From: Chaenocephalus aceratus
Lineage: Eukaryota; Chordata; Actinopteri; Perciformes; Channichthyidae
DNA: 64,000 bases
Assembly: GCA_023974075.1 (NCBI GenBank)
Contig: CM043799.1
Span: 2,533,449 to 2,597,448 of the forward strand
Direction: 5' to 3'
This document shows positions 43,736 through 54,369 of the stretch, piece after piece (positions within the stretch are counted from its first letter, which is position 1; the number at the start of each line of letters is the position of its first letter). Both the position numbers and the translations under genes were made by a program. The notes under the pieces are model-generated. The model was not told where the DNA came from, did not search any database, and saw only the letters and a program-made list of their open reading frames with translations.

Positions 43736-43878
43736 AACCAAGAGTGCATTTAGAGCGGGGAACCTCTGAACAGCGACAGAGACTTGCCTGGCTCCTGAAT
43801 AGAGAGGGATGCCTCTTTTCTTTAAATACTTAATGGAATTCAGAAGTCTTTCTCAAACAGCGTAGAGCGGAAACCAAC

Positions 43879-44087
43879 CTGAGATCGTGCTCTCATTCTC
43901 ATCTTGCGCTCTCTCCGGTCCTGGACGGTGGACAGGTAGTTGACGACGGCGTATTCCAACACAGACAGGAAGACAAAGACGAAGCTGACCCACAGGTAGA
44001 TGTCCACCGCCTTGATGTAGGACACCCGGGGCATGGACGCATTCACTCCAGTGATGATGGTGGACATGGTCAGCACCGTGGTGATGC
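43879..44087 (-). CDS. gabrr2: GABA-A receptor rho subunit, TM2-TM3 exon
   Basis: A 209 bp exon. In gene orientation it starts after TGTGTCCAG at 44088, in phase 1 (two bases complete a glycine), and ends in phase 0 at CAG|GTTGGT. The 69 full codons give [20 protein letters not shown] (the pore-lining M2 end and the M2-M3 loop), then [20 protein letters not shown] (M3) and a basic start of the cytoplasmic loop ([15 protein letters not shown]). It shapes the chloride pore and gating loop. The sequence is unbroken and highly conserved in style. It joins exactly to 53318 upstream and 27459 downstream. Confidence 0.95.
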
Positions 44088-44261
44088 CTGGACACAAAGA
44101 CAAAGAGTCCTCACGAACTGCAGGTTGAGATTTCAGAGTGTAGTACAGTATAATCATGGAGCTGGCTCGATGTGGGGCAGCTCAACTATAGAGTTAGCAA
44201 TAACAACACAACACAATATAATGCAATGTGGTCCAACAGCCCTGTAATGAATACAAACCTG

Positions 44262-45455
44262 TAGGGATGTTAAGATTCACCGATTCGCATCGGTGCACCG
44301 GCAAAAACGTTCAAGATGCGAGTGCACCGGTCGAAAGAGTGCACATCGGCTACAGTTTGGGTTGAACTCGCGATGCATCGATTGTAGCGTCTTTGCATCG
44401 GTAAAAAAACGATTCATTCATATAATATCCTCTCATCCTGTTAGCACTCCGCAGAGACGATCTTTGATCTTTGCTTCGCACTACGGAGGCCGAGTCTCAG
44501 TTATCAACACACATGAAGTCGAGGGGAAAGAGAAACACAGCGCACCGAAAAATACCTACAAATCAAACGTTTGGCAACACTTCGGATTTTTCAAGAAAGA
44601 CGGTCAACTTGAAAAATCGCTCTCAAATTGTAAACGATGCCGAGCCGCTTTAAAGTACACAAGTAGTACGAGGAACTTAGCGACGCACATAAAGAGGCGA
44701 CATGGGGTCTGCGGCTGAAAGGAGAAACCTGAAAGTTAGACTATGAGTTAAATCACTCAGAGAGGTGTTCTGTCAGAGAGAGGTGTGTTTAGTTTACAGC
44801 AGCCTGTGACGGCCAACAATAATTTAAATGTCTTCCTTACTGTAAGCAGTTATGAAATACCTGTTTGTGAAAGGTTATTTGTATTTTGTATTGTTCATAT
44901 AGAAACCACTGCTTTCTGCTCACTGGTGAGTCAGCCTATGGATGAGTGTTGAGCACATCAGGCAGCAGCTGTATGGGCATTGCTCTATGGTAGCTGTTAT
45001 CAGCACATTGTTAATCATGAGCAATGCATCCTTACATTGTTTAACTGTGAGGTGTTATAACATTGCACTTTACTCTGGAGACAGAGGACACTACTACACT
45101 TTTGAAAAGGCCTGTTTGTGAAAAGTCCAAGTGTTTGTTTTGTTTAAGGTAAAAAAGAAACAGCATGATGGGATGTGCAGTACTAGTAGAGAGAACCAAA
45201 TATGAAAAGCACTTTTGTTAATTTATGATTTGCTGCATATAAGGAATAAAACAAATCCTCTGTCATACCATATTGAAGTATCATTATTTTGCATCTTGTT
45301 GAATCGCATCGTATCGCCCCGAATCGTAATCTTAATCAAATCGTATCGAACTGTATCGCAACAGGGGTGAATCGTATCGTATCGCATGGTGTTTCAAATG
45401 TATCGTATCGAGATGCGCATCGCATCGGCCTCAGTGATGGAGATGCACATCCCTA
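44262..45455 (+). mobile_element. hAT element with BED finger exon
   Basis: Flanks CAAACCTG (44254-44261) and CAACCCTG (45456-45463) are an 8 bp duplication with one change. Ends are TAGGGATGTTAAGATTCACC and, on the minus strand, TAGGGATGTGCATCTCCATC, with CGATGC/GCATCG subterminal repeats. The BED exon is in plus orientation. Confidence 0.88.
44551..44718 (+). CDS. intact BED zinc finger of a hAT
   Basis: The frame reads NTYKSNVWQHFGFFKKDGQL, then NCKRCRAALKYTSSTRNL and ATHIKRRHGVCG, and stops. All BED landmarks are present: the aromatic VWQHFGF start, CKRC and HIKRRH. The same frame is open upstream to 44293 but that part looks non-protein-like, so the real start is unclear. No catalytic domain follows: only the DNA-binding module remains. 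Confidence 0.7.
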   Translation, partial: NTYKSNVWQHFGFFKKDGQLEKSLSNCKRCRAALKYTSSTRNLATHIKRRHGVCG

Positions 45456-45463
45456 CAACCCTG

Positions 45464-45904
45464 GGAAGTTTCTTGTTGACAAGGTCTCCTAGATTTGCAG
45501 GTCAGAAATAACTTTACTTAACTAGTCTTTAATTCCAGTATTGTATATATTATATAGTATATAAGTATTGACCCAATCATGTTTGAATGTTTAGACAGAC
45601 TCCCTGTCGATAGATGGATCCGGCACATTTATTGAGATGGCCCTATGTGTGTCTCTAAGAGGATCAGCTCTAACAATCATCCGTTCTCCTCATGTAATGG
45701 CAGCTGTAGCTTTTGGACTCTAAACGTGTTCTGACCATGGATGTATAACGAGAACTGGGGTTGGAGGTGCATTCATTCCTATGAACGTTTCTCAGTGGCG
45801 CATGAAGCCAAAAGGGCCTGGCTCTCGAGAGCAAAAGTACCCGTATGTATAGGCCCCAGCTTAAGCCCCGCCTCCAATCTACAGCGTCACAGCTGGTCTC
45901 AGCT
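45464..45904. other. repeat-like, no gene
   Basis: The segment 45735-45900 (GATGTATAACGAGAACTGGG, GTGGCGCATGAAGCCAAAAG) resembles a common fish interspersed repeat. No exon. Confidence 0.4.
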
Positions 45905-46203
45905 AGGGGTGTTGAAATTATTTGTTTCTACTATGCATCGCGATGCGGACGTGGACGATTCTGCATCGATGCAGTGACAGAACATAATCGATTATAGCGT
46001 AGTAACGTTGCTTCCTGATTTTACGGCGGCAGCTTTACAATAAAGTAATTTTTTCTGTCACTTCGATATCAAATCGGTCGGTGACGCAGAGATCAGGGAA
46101 CAGACGTGACAGCGGCACCAAACACGGAGCAGTCTGCTTTATCCACCAACACAAGAACACCAGTCCAGAACCAACAGCAGAAGGACCCACTCTGAATCAC
46201 TCT

Positions 46204-46973
46204 GGCTGCATCTCAGGTCGATTAAATGGATTCCTTGCGTCCTTCACTTGCGTAGTTTCCCTGCCTCTAGTCCCTCCCACCAGGGAAGCATGGAGAGACG
46301 CAAGGAAACCACGAGAAGCAGGGAAATGAGTTTTAAGATCAACGGGACGTCCTTTCCTCCGGAGCGTCACGTGAAGCGACGTCCGTTTGTGATGACGCCG
46401 CACAGCTGATCGTCTGACAGCAGCTCTGTCCCTGTTGTTTTCACACACACACCCCCGCCTCTGTTAGTACACATTTACTGACATATACATGTGTATCATC
46501 TGTTGTAGACCCAAATAAATTAAATTAAATAAGAACTCATCCTCAAAAAAGATAAACGCCATTCTTAAAATGTATAAACGAAAAAAGCGATCATGAAAAT
46601 GTTTCCAATAAATGAATAAAATGATTTTTGACCACTTTGTTGTTCAGATATCACATATGTGTAACAAAATGATACATTAATTGAAACAAAACACAGTATA
46701 AACTGAGGAGTGAGTCCCGTGAGTTTCATTTATTTTCTTCACTCCACTGGGAAACTGCTTTCATGTCAAGAAGCATCAGATCAGTGCATGCGCTGCATCG
46801 TCCAATCAGTGAGCGATACACAGTAAGGGGGCGGGGCGAGTATTTCATCCTCTGTCCTCCGGCAGAAATAAGAGCCATGGGACGGTACTCAAGATGGCGC
46901 AGACAAATCAACTAACGGTGATACCGAGTACCGACAACCAAGGAAATTAAAATAGTCGACCTGAGACGCAGCC
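46204..46973. mobile_element. MITE with 3 bp target duplication
   Basis: Ends are GGCTGCATCTCAGGTCGATT and, on the minus strand, GGCTGCGTCTCAGGTCGACT. TCT flanks both sides (46201-46203, 46974-46976), and copy A has a single TCC at this place. A 3 bp duplication suggests a Harbinger- or CACTA-like mechanism, but the termini fit neither closely, so the family is open. Confidence 0.8.
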
Positions 46974-48339
46974 TCTGTGTCGCTGCGGCTCAGACACACA
47001 GGGATTTATGTTTTAAAAAAATACTCGCGTTACAATCATGTCAGGTTTTTGGTGGATTTAGTTAAGTCTTGGATTACAGAGTATGAATGTCCTCTTATTA
47101 TTTTTAGACGATATGTGTGTAAAGTTTGTGAAGGCAGGAGGAAAAAGCTTCCGCGATCACCGTCTCCTCTGTTCCTCCAAACCCCGCCCCCCCTGAAAAT
47201 AATGAGTGACAGGCTGATTAACCTAATAGAAACTTTATTATACACTTAAACACTGATTGAGATATGATGAAGCTAACTTAATCTCATACAATCATGGGAT
47301 TTATGTAACAGTAAGACAGAGAATGTAAGTGTGCATCCACATGCAGTATTTTTGTTTTTATATGCTGTTGTAAATACTCCTGTTCAGGGGCGGCGCCAGG
47401 GGGGAGCTAGGGGGTGCTGAAGCACTCCCCAGGATTGCCAAAGCACCCCCTAAGCACCCCCAATAAATATGTTTTTTTTTTTTCTTCCCGAAAATTATTA
47501 TTATTATTTTTATTAAATTAAATTAGAACAATTATTGATTACATCAATGCAAATGTGAAACAAACACATTTTTGACCAAAAACATAAAGCCAACACAGGT
47601 GATATGATTAGGCCAATGGCCAGCACCCATTTGATTTTTGACCTACCCATCACTAAATTACTTTGTGACACTTGATTGACTTAGCTAGAGCGCCAAATTA
47701 TTTGCCAACAGCAAAGTGAAAAATGTATCGTTTTTTAGTCCTTAAACGTCCACGTGTGGACACTCAATCAAAACCACCTGAAAGCGAGAGGGATTCTGCA
47801 CATAATAGCATAGCCTCGTGAGTACAAGTAGCTTACTTTTGGGTCTCTGTGTTTCATTCAAGCTCTGCTCTTTGTGTGTGTGGTACACACCGGTGGGTAT
47901 CTACTGGAGATCGGTGTGGTTAGCATCTGGTGCTAGCTAGCCAAGCTAACGGGTATAAGGAGCTTTTTCAACAACAAGGTGGAGGGAGAACTCTCTCCTG
48001 TCAGACGGAGAGTCTCAGATAACCTTAGCTCAGGTGAAGTAAAGGACTCTCAGTGTTTAGATAGTTAACTTTAGTCTAGTTACCTCATGGGTCTCAAACG
48101 GTTTGTTTTAAAAGGGGAGTGATTTGTAAAATATCTATAAATAAATAGAAAATCTGTTTACAGTTCTGTTTCATATGGGTGTTGAGAGATGTATCCATAG
48201 ATCTCTTAATGTTGCTCTAAGTGCACCAGATTGATGCTTTTAACTTCACTATTTAAAAAAAATCTTCTCGGGGAAGCATGCCCTCAGACCCCACTAGAGG
48301 AGGTGAGGTCCCTCCTAGAGGAGGTGAGGTCCACCCCCC

Positions 48340-49561
48340 ACCTGTACAAATAGCACTTTACCCCTGCTTACACCACAGCACTGAGACTGCTCTTGTAAAG
48401 GTCTTTAACGACATCCACTTAAACACAGACAGTGGCAGAACTTCAGTGTTAGTATTATTAGATCTCAGTGCTGCGTTTGACACTGTTGACCACAGCATAT
48501 TACTGGACCGACTGGAAAACTGGGTGGGACTTTCGGAAACAGTTCTAAATTGGTTTAAATCCTACTTAAAGGACAGAAACAACTTTGTTTCTATCGGTAA
48601 ATACACATCTGAGTTGACAAATATGACATGTGGGGTTCCTCAAGGCTCCATCTTGGGGCCTCTTCTCTTTAACATCTACATGCTACCACTGGCTCAGATA
48701 ATGAAGAACAACAAAATAAGTTACCATAGCTATGCAGATGACACACAAATTTACGTAACAATTTCACCAGGAGACTATGCTCCAATTCAAACACTGAGTA
48801 AGTGCATTGAACAAATCAATGACTGGATGTGTCAGAACTTTCTCCAATTAAACAAAGATAAAACTGAGGTAATGGTTTTTGGAGCCAAGGCAGAACGTTT
48901 AAAAGTTAGCGCTGAGCTTCAGTGTGCAATGTTCAAACCAACAGATAAAGCCAGAAATCTAGGTGTAGTCATGGACTCTGACCTGAGTTTCAACAGTCAC
49001 ATTAAAACAGTTACTAAATCAGCCTACTATCACCTAAAGAACATATCTAGGATTAAAAGACTAATGTCACAGCAGGATTTGGAAAAACTTGTCCATGCCT
49101 TTATCTTCAGTAGACTCGACTACTGCAATGGTGTCTTCACAGGTCTCACTAAAAAATCTATTAGAAAGCTGCAGCTGATTCAGAACGCCGCTGCTCGAGT
49201 CCTCACTAACACTAAGAAAGTGGATCACATCACTCCTGTTCTGAAGTCTTTACACTGGCTTCCTGTGTGTCAAAGAATAGATTTCAAAATACTGCTGCTG
49301 GTTTATAAAGCACTGAATGGTTTAGGCCCAAAATACATTACTGACCTCCTGCTAAACTATGAACCATCCAGATCTCTCAGGTCTTCAGGGACTGGTCAGC
49401 TTTCTGTCCCCAGAGTCAGAACTAAACATGGTAAAGCAGCGTTCAGTTATTATGCTCCAAATATCTGGAACAAACTCCCAGAAACCTGCAGGTCCGCTGC
49501 AACTCTTACTACTTTTAAATCCAGGCTGAAGACTTTTCTTTTTGTCGCTGCTTTTATTTGA
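48340..49561 (+). CDS. L2 ORF2, reverse transcriptase and C-terminal region
   Basis: An unbroken frame (open from 48278; the first ~20 residues are not L2). It reads HHSTETALVKVFNDIHLNTD, then LVLLDLSAAFDTVDHSILLD (first catalytic Asp), GVPQGSILGPLLFNIYM, YADDTQIYV (catalytic YADD), LNKDKTEVMVFG, NLGVVMDSDL, and the post-RT QNAAARVLTNTKKVDHITPV...LHWLPVCQRIDFK. Function: reverse transcription at the nicked target. Endonuclease and ORF1 are missing, so the copy cannot move alone, but the lack of stops in about 400 codons implies recent insertion. Confidence 0.93.
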
Positions 49562-49830
49562 ACTATTCATATCTTAAACTGCACTGTAACTTTTATCCAT
49601 GTACTTTTTCTTGTAATGTTTAATTGAACTATTTATATTTTAGACTGCACTGTAACTTTTATCCATGTATTTTTTTCTTAATGTTTATTTGATTAGCTTT
49701 TCTTTTTTAATGCTTAATGTCTTTCATTTTTTTTTTTTTTTTTTTTTTTTTTTGTGTAAAGCACTTTGAATTGCCTTGCGTTGAAAAGTGCTCTATAAAT
49801 AAACTTGCCTTGCCTTGCCTTGCCTTACAC
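48340..49830 (+). mobile_element. 5'-truncated L2 LINE
   Basis: RT to 3' tail. The end is AAGCACTTTGAATTGCCTTG, CTCTATAAATAAACTTGCCT and a (TTGCC)n tail at 49803-49826, preceded by a run of about 28 T at 49727-49753. It is truncated in the RT fingers. It lies antisense to gabrr2, inside a hAT. Confidence 0.93.
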
Positions 49831-50466
49831 ATATGCCGTGAGCTGATTATCGAGCCTTCATTGTAACAGTCGCGGGTGCACTGTGTGTGCGCGTGGGGAG
49901 TGTTGCAGTAGAAAATTCAACTGTAGCGCTGGTGCATTAATGGGAAACCTTAATGTTTGAGCACCCTCTATGAAACGTCAAGCTACCCCACAGCACCCCC
50001 TAGAGAGAATCTCTGGCGCCGCCACTGCTCCTGTTGTCTGCTGTGTTCAGACTCAAGTCATGTTTGTGATGCCACATCCAGGACCTTCCGTGTCCTTTTT
50101 TTAACAGAATACCGTTGCTAGAAGCTGCAGCTAGACTGCAGAAGCATTCGTTTTTTGTTTTGAGGATGCAATAATTTCACACACAGATACTGTATAGGGA
50201 TACAATTGATTTATTTTGGTTTATAAATTAATATCAAGACATTTATGTTATTGATTTCTGAGGCACTTTCTAAATAATAAAAAGAGAGTTCATATGTATT
50301 TACTGCATGTATTCATTGATGAAAAAGAAGCCATGTGCAGTAATATAGAAAATTGAGGATGCAACGCATTGGTATGAATCGTGATGCATCGGGATATCGA
50401 ATTGAATCGGTGACAGGATAATCGTAATTGGATCGAATTGTGAGACCAGTGAAGATGCACAGCCCT

Positions 50467-50634
50467 CGGCTCCGTCACATAAATGGAGAAGGAAAATAAC
50501 TCTGGATTCAATTTGAGTTATTTTAAACCCAACATTTAAAATAAGGGCTTTAAGAGTGATCATACTGGTTTATTTAGCTAAGATCTGCTGATTTATAGAC
50601 TTGTCTTTCCCAATGTAAGTCAATGAGAAAAGGT
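50467..50634. other. short gap, nothing recognised
   Basis: Between copy B and the long-TIR element; no feature. Confidence 0.35.
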
Positions 50635-50642
50635 ATTTTAGG

Positions 50643-51886
50643 CAACACACTCTCACTCCCTAAGCGTCCAATAGCGACGTTTGGTCAGTGTCCGTGGCGT
50701 CCAATTGTGACGCTCCTAGGCTCCTTCAGCGTCATAAAGGGACGCAAATAGCTTTCAACTGATTGCAATGTTTGTCAAACAGAGCACATGGTGTAGTCCA
50801 AACGATAGCTGGGGATTCTGGGTAGTGTAGTGTCTTCTGCCATCCTTTACTCAGAACAAATATTTGTTTCTCCGAATCGAAGGGGAAAAATACAAAAGCA
50901 TTGCACACAATTTAAGCCAATCAATGTTGTGTAATTAACAAGGATAATCTGGTGTTTTTTAGTCGATGAGTAGTGCAGATATCACTGTAAAATCAATCAA
51001 CAGTAACGGAGCGTCCACACTACAGCTCCAAAAATAGCTTGGAGCTGGGCGTGTCTGGAGCTTGGGGATTTTATTCAAGCAACACGACCAACAACCAATC
51101 ACATGAATCTCCCGCCCCCGACATACAAAGCAAAAACCCCCGGGGATTTTATGCGAGCAATATATATATAAACTCCCCAAACAGGCGAAAACCTACCAGT
51201 TTCCCCCACTGTCTCTGCCACCTCCCTCCATGCCTGGTTCCTCCGGTTTGTATCCCGGTAGGTGAAGAGGGTCTGGTCATACAAAACCGGGAGATTTGCT
51301 ACGGCGATAGTTAGTTTCTCCTCCGACTTTTTTTGAAATATAGAAATGAACGGCGGGATATCTCTCCCAGCTTAGACGCGGTTTGATTGGCTACGGCTTC
51401 AGCTGTCAGATTTTGGGAAACGGGATTTGATTGGCTGCGCTGGCTACTCTGGCGTCTCAGCGACAGAAGTGAAATTGTCACTTCTGTCGCCTGGACGCCT
51501 CGCTCTGCTACCCACAATTCAGTTCGGCGAAAAAGCGCGGCTACGTGACGTCACCCCATTGAAAGTGAATGGGCAGATTGGAGCAGATTGGAGCTTTCGA
51601 CGCTGTAGTGTAGACGGGCCGTGAGAGGAATACTTACATCCGGGTGTACAATTCTCCGTTACCCAATGGGAATGGACGCTCACATTACCTTTAAGGGCAG
51701 CCGACACAAACGAATGCCGTGCTTCCATGAGCGTCAAAACCCGACGCAGATGGGAATACATTGCAATCAGTTGAAAGCTATTTGCGTCCCTTTATGACGC
51801 TGAAGGAGCCTAGGAGCGTCACAACTGCACGCCATGGACACTGACCAAACGTCGCTATTGGACAGTTAGGGAGTGAGAGTGTGTTG
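50643..51886. mobile_element. DNA transposon with ~130-bp inverted ends and nested MITE
   Basis: Exact 8 bp duplication ATTTTAGG (50635-50642, 51887-51894). Ends CAACACACTCTCACTCCC, inverted, extend about 130 bases with several GCGTC/GACGC motifs. The core (50800-51006 and 51622-51690) matches the inner part of the arms of the 2008-5833 element. No reading frame of note. An 8 bp duplication fits hAT or P types, but the end sequence is unlike common hATs. Confidence 0.92.
51007..51621. mobile_element. MITE nested in the 50643 element
   Basis: Ends CGGAGCGTCCACACTACAGC and, on the minus strand, CGGCCCGTCTACACTACAGC. The related core at 5271-5290 and 2550-2575 lacks it, showing the empty site (CAGTAAAGAGAATAC). 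Flanks TAA and TGA could be a 3 bp duplication with one change, as in Harbinger-type elements. Confidence 0.82.
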
Positions 51887-51894
51887 ATTTTAGG

Positions 51895-52169
51895 GCACAA
51901 TGAGGCCACGGACTGACAGGAAGATGTAGTACCACCGTTTGACCACTACAAACATTAGTTTTGCGGTTCAATTCTGATTAGAAGACTCAATTAAGAATCA
52001 CTAAAATATGCAGACCTGAGGACAGTTGGCAGCAGAGATAGGGGCATACAATATGACTGCTTACATGTATTTGTTTGCATTAGTTATCTTCTGTTTTCCT
52101 TGGTCAAGTCAAAATCAAGCTGAAGACGCACATCGTCTCCAGCTTCCTTGATTTTCGGTACTCCGCTCA
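51895..52169. other. no recognised feature
   Basis: Intronic DNA without a recognisable element. Confidence 0.35.
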
Positions 52170-52440
52170 ATAATATAAGACATTTATGTTATTGATTTCT
52201 GATCAATAACAAGATTTCATCTTGTCTGCCCTATCACTTTCCTTCTCTGCTTCCCAACTTTGGTCCATGTCTTCATTACATCCAGAATCCACTTCTGCAG
52301 CAGCATCCACACTCCGAAATAAACTCCAGAACATCCAGAACGCTGCTGTCCGTTTGCTGTCCCACGCCGTTTACTGTGATCATCTCTCTCCACCAGAACC
52401 TTCACTGGCTCCCTGCGCCTCAATGGATCCATTTATAGTC
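52170..52440 (+). pseudogene. L2-type ORF2 C-terminal fragment
   Basis: Translation includes NKLQNIQNAAVRLLSHAVYC and DHLSPPEPSLAPC, the degraded equivalent of the post-RT region seen in the L2 at 48340. No RT or tail remains next to it. Confidence 0.65.
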
Positions 52441-52879
52441 CTTCGACTGTTGTTGTGTGTGTTGTCATCTTTGGTCATTTTAACTTAACAATGTAAAAGA
52501 TTGCTACCACATTGCTCCTTAGGGTGACGGCTAAGCACACAGGTAGCTGCTAACAGTGCTAAAGATGCTAACGGTGCTAACACCCCTACGCTGAAAAAAC
52601 TGAACCGTTGACTTTAATTACATTTCACATAACTGTATTATAGCCTATATAATACTAATAATAATAGTGCGATTGTAGAGTACTAAATGTATTCAATATT
52701 TTGTTATATTGTTTATTATTTAGCTAATCATAGGGATATGTGTATTTTTCTATTGTGAATTTGTATATAGTTGCTGCTAGTATCAATTAATTTTTAATTT
52801 GGGTTTTTACATTGTATTCTTACTATATATACTTGTCGCTAATGTACATTCATTTTGTAATTATATCTGTGTCTTAATT
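52441..52879. other. non-coding, GCTAAC-type repeat piece
   Basis: Contains a TGCTAACAGTGCTAA stretch at 52545-52585, related to the repeat at 26280. The rest is AT-rich and unassigned. Confidence 0.4.
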
Positions 52880-52955
52880 TTAACATGTGTAATGCTTGAC
52901 ACTGCTGCTGGAACAAAAATAATGTCCCAATATTGGATAAATAAAGTATATTTAT
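52880..52955 (+). mobile_element. LINE 3' tail
   Basis: ATTGGATAAATAAAGTATAT after TGACACTGCTGCTGGAACAA matches the GGGAT(A/C)AATAAAGTA type LINE tail. Only the tail is present. Confidence 0.55.
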
Positions 52956-53317
52956 CAGATGTTACTCAAACATTAGGACATTTTAGGGGACTATTTCAGC
53001 AGTGGATTAATACACATTTGGTGCTCTACTGAGTATTTGTGGCAGAAGAACGTGTGTATTTGAGATTGGATAGGATTATATATTACCAATAGAAAAGAGA
53101 AAAACAAACTGCATTGAAGTTATAAATCAGGTATACAAATATCACAACCTTCGTACAGCCAAATGTATGAGCCATGAGAGGACCTCGGGGGGGGGTTTGT
53201 TCCAAATGTGTGGAGCCATGTCACAGCCAGCTTTCATCATCCCACAGTCCCATCTGACCGGGGCACCCAAATCTCTTCAAAGGACATTTGACAAGTTTTT
53301 AAAAGCACATTTCTTAC

Positions 53318-53470
53318 CTAGGGAGACTCTGGCCGGCACGGCGCGGCGGTCGATCCAGAAGGACACCCATGAGAGCATCACCATGAGCGTGGCGGGGAAA
53401 TATGTCTGCAGCAGGAAGAAGAAGATGTAGCGGCGCAGCGTGAAGTTGATGTACAGACGATTGTACCAGC
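53318..53470 (-). CDS. gabrr2: GABA-A receptor rho subunit, TM1-TM2 exon
   Basis: A 153 bp exon between acceptor TTTTTGTGTTTCAG and donor CTAG|GTAAGAA in gene orientation. It is in phase 1 at both ends and encodes WYNRLYINFTLRRYIFFFLL, then LQTYFPATLMVMLSWVSFWI (M1 and the start of M2) and DRRAVPARVSL. FPATLMVMLSWVSFWIDR is the signature of Cys-loop anion channel subunits. Joined to 44087 it makes the expected RVSL-G-ITTV sequence. Earlier exons (ligand-binding domain, signal peptide) are not in this window, so they must lie beyond 64 kb, giving an intron of at least 10.5 kb. Confidence 0.96.
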
Positions 53471-54186
53471 CTGAAACACAAAAAGTTCAAGATCAAGCAA
53501 AGATTCCAAAATGAACAAACTGGTAACACAAGACAGGGTCAATGTGCTTATTAAAACACTGTAGAGGTTTCTCAATTCTTAAATGTCCCCTCCTCGACTC
53601 CTATCCTCGAGACTTAGTCCCGCCCACAGGAGATGCGAGCGGAGGACTGAGGAGGGGAGCCGAGGAGAGAGGAGGGGAAGCAGCAGGCGGTTAGAGAAAT
53701 GAGAACTCCTCTCCTCTGAGCGGTCATTTTAAAGAGACGTCCATTAATGATGACAGGAGGCACAGCAGCCCTCTGTCTGATGGACAGGTGTGTTCATGAC
53801 GATTTATATATTTACTTTGATTCATTCACAGTGCGGTATAATGAGACAATAACAGGCTACAGATGCGGACACACACACACAAATATATTTATATAAATAT
53901 ATACAATTTAAAGTATGAGAGCACCCTCATAATAACGTAACACAATCAGAGACTGGATATATTCTTTCACACACACATACGGGTATTGGGCCGAGGGCGA
54001 CACCGTACTTCCGGTATCCGCCGTTTTACGCGAGGTGCAAGCAGGCAGCCGTACACCGTCTAGGTGTTGCTAAGCTTCCTTTACTGAATATCATAGTCTA
54101 TTGCCTTAATCAATATCTAGTCAACTCTAAAATACCACATATATGCAATGGCATGATAATATTATTGTGACAAGTGGGGTATTCAC
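53471..54186. other. gabrr2 upstream intron, no recognised element
   Basis: The stretch 53560-53720 has GAGGAGG-rich purine-biased blocks (GGACTGAGGAGGGGAGCCGA). Otherwise AT-rich. No exon or paired ends found. Confidence 0.4.
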
Positions 54187-54369
54187 CTGGTGTTTCCAGA
54201 CATTAGACGTAGATGCAGCCAAAATCGACGTAGGCCACTTTGGAGGGTCGTTTTCCCATACATCTGCAGGCAGTCTGTAAGGGCAATCCGACAACCCACA
54301 CAGCTCTAGTTTACGCTGGTAACGACCTAGAGCACACCCCTCAAGTCCAGAGATGTAATCCGAAGACAT
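54187..54369 (-). CDS. orphan exon with PYRLPADVWENDPPKWP motif
   Basis: On the minus strand ATG 54369 opens MSSDYISGLEGCALGRYQRK, then LELCGLSDCPYRLPADVWEN and DPPKWPTSILAASTSNVWK, ending at a donor CACCAG|GTGAAT at 54187. I recall the PYxxPADxWxxDPxxWP pattern from the N-terminal exon of fish transposon-associated proteins, but I cannot name the family with certainty. It may be the first coding exon of a mobile element protein inserted in a gabrr2 intron. No further exon was found on the minus strand down to 53471. Confidence 0.45.

Larger units (their letters stand above)
27460..43878 (-). other. gabrr2 intron, 16.4 kb, transposon-rich
   Basis: Bounded by donor CAG|GTTGGT at 43878 and acceptor CCTGCCAG at 27460 in gene orientation. 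It carries, in window order, a dispersed repeat, a hAT fragment, a deleted L2, two minisatellites, a common repeat, a composite hAT with LINE, composite copy A, a hAT, BED remnants, a TTAA element with a THAP exon, and a LINE end. All are listed separately. Confidence 0.85.
47385..50027. mobile_element. hAT element carrying an L2 fragment
   Basis: Exact 8 bp duplication CTCCTGTT (47377-47384, 50028-50035). Ends CAGGGGCGGCGCCAG and, on the minus strand, CAGTGGCGGCGCCAG. Copy A at 38304 has the uninterrupted TACTCCTGTTGTCTGCTG. Blocks rich in AGCACCCCC lie inside both ends. An L2 piece of 1.5 kb occupies the centre. Confidence 0.97.
45905..50466. mobile_element. composite family copy B with two nested insertions
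   Basis: Same family as copy A (36486-38763): begins AGGGGTGTTGAAATTA and ends GAAGATGCACAGCCCT. It lacks the hAT at 37145 but has insertions of its own at 46204-46973 and 47385-50027. Net length is about 1.14 kb. The two copies act as empty-site references for each other. Confidence 0.78.
44088..53317 (-). other. gabrr2 intron, 9.2 kb, transposon-rich
   Basis: Bounded by donor CTAG|GTAAGAA at 53317 and acceptor TGTGTCCAG at 44088 in gene orientation. It contains a hAT with an intact BED frame, composite copy B with three inserted elements, a long-TIR element with a nested MITE, and L2/LINE fragments. Confidence 0.88.
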
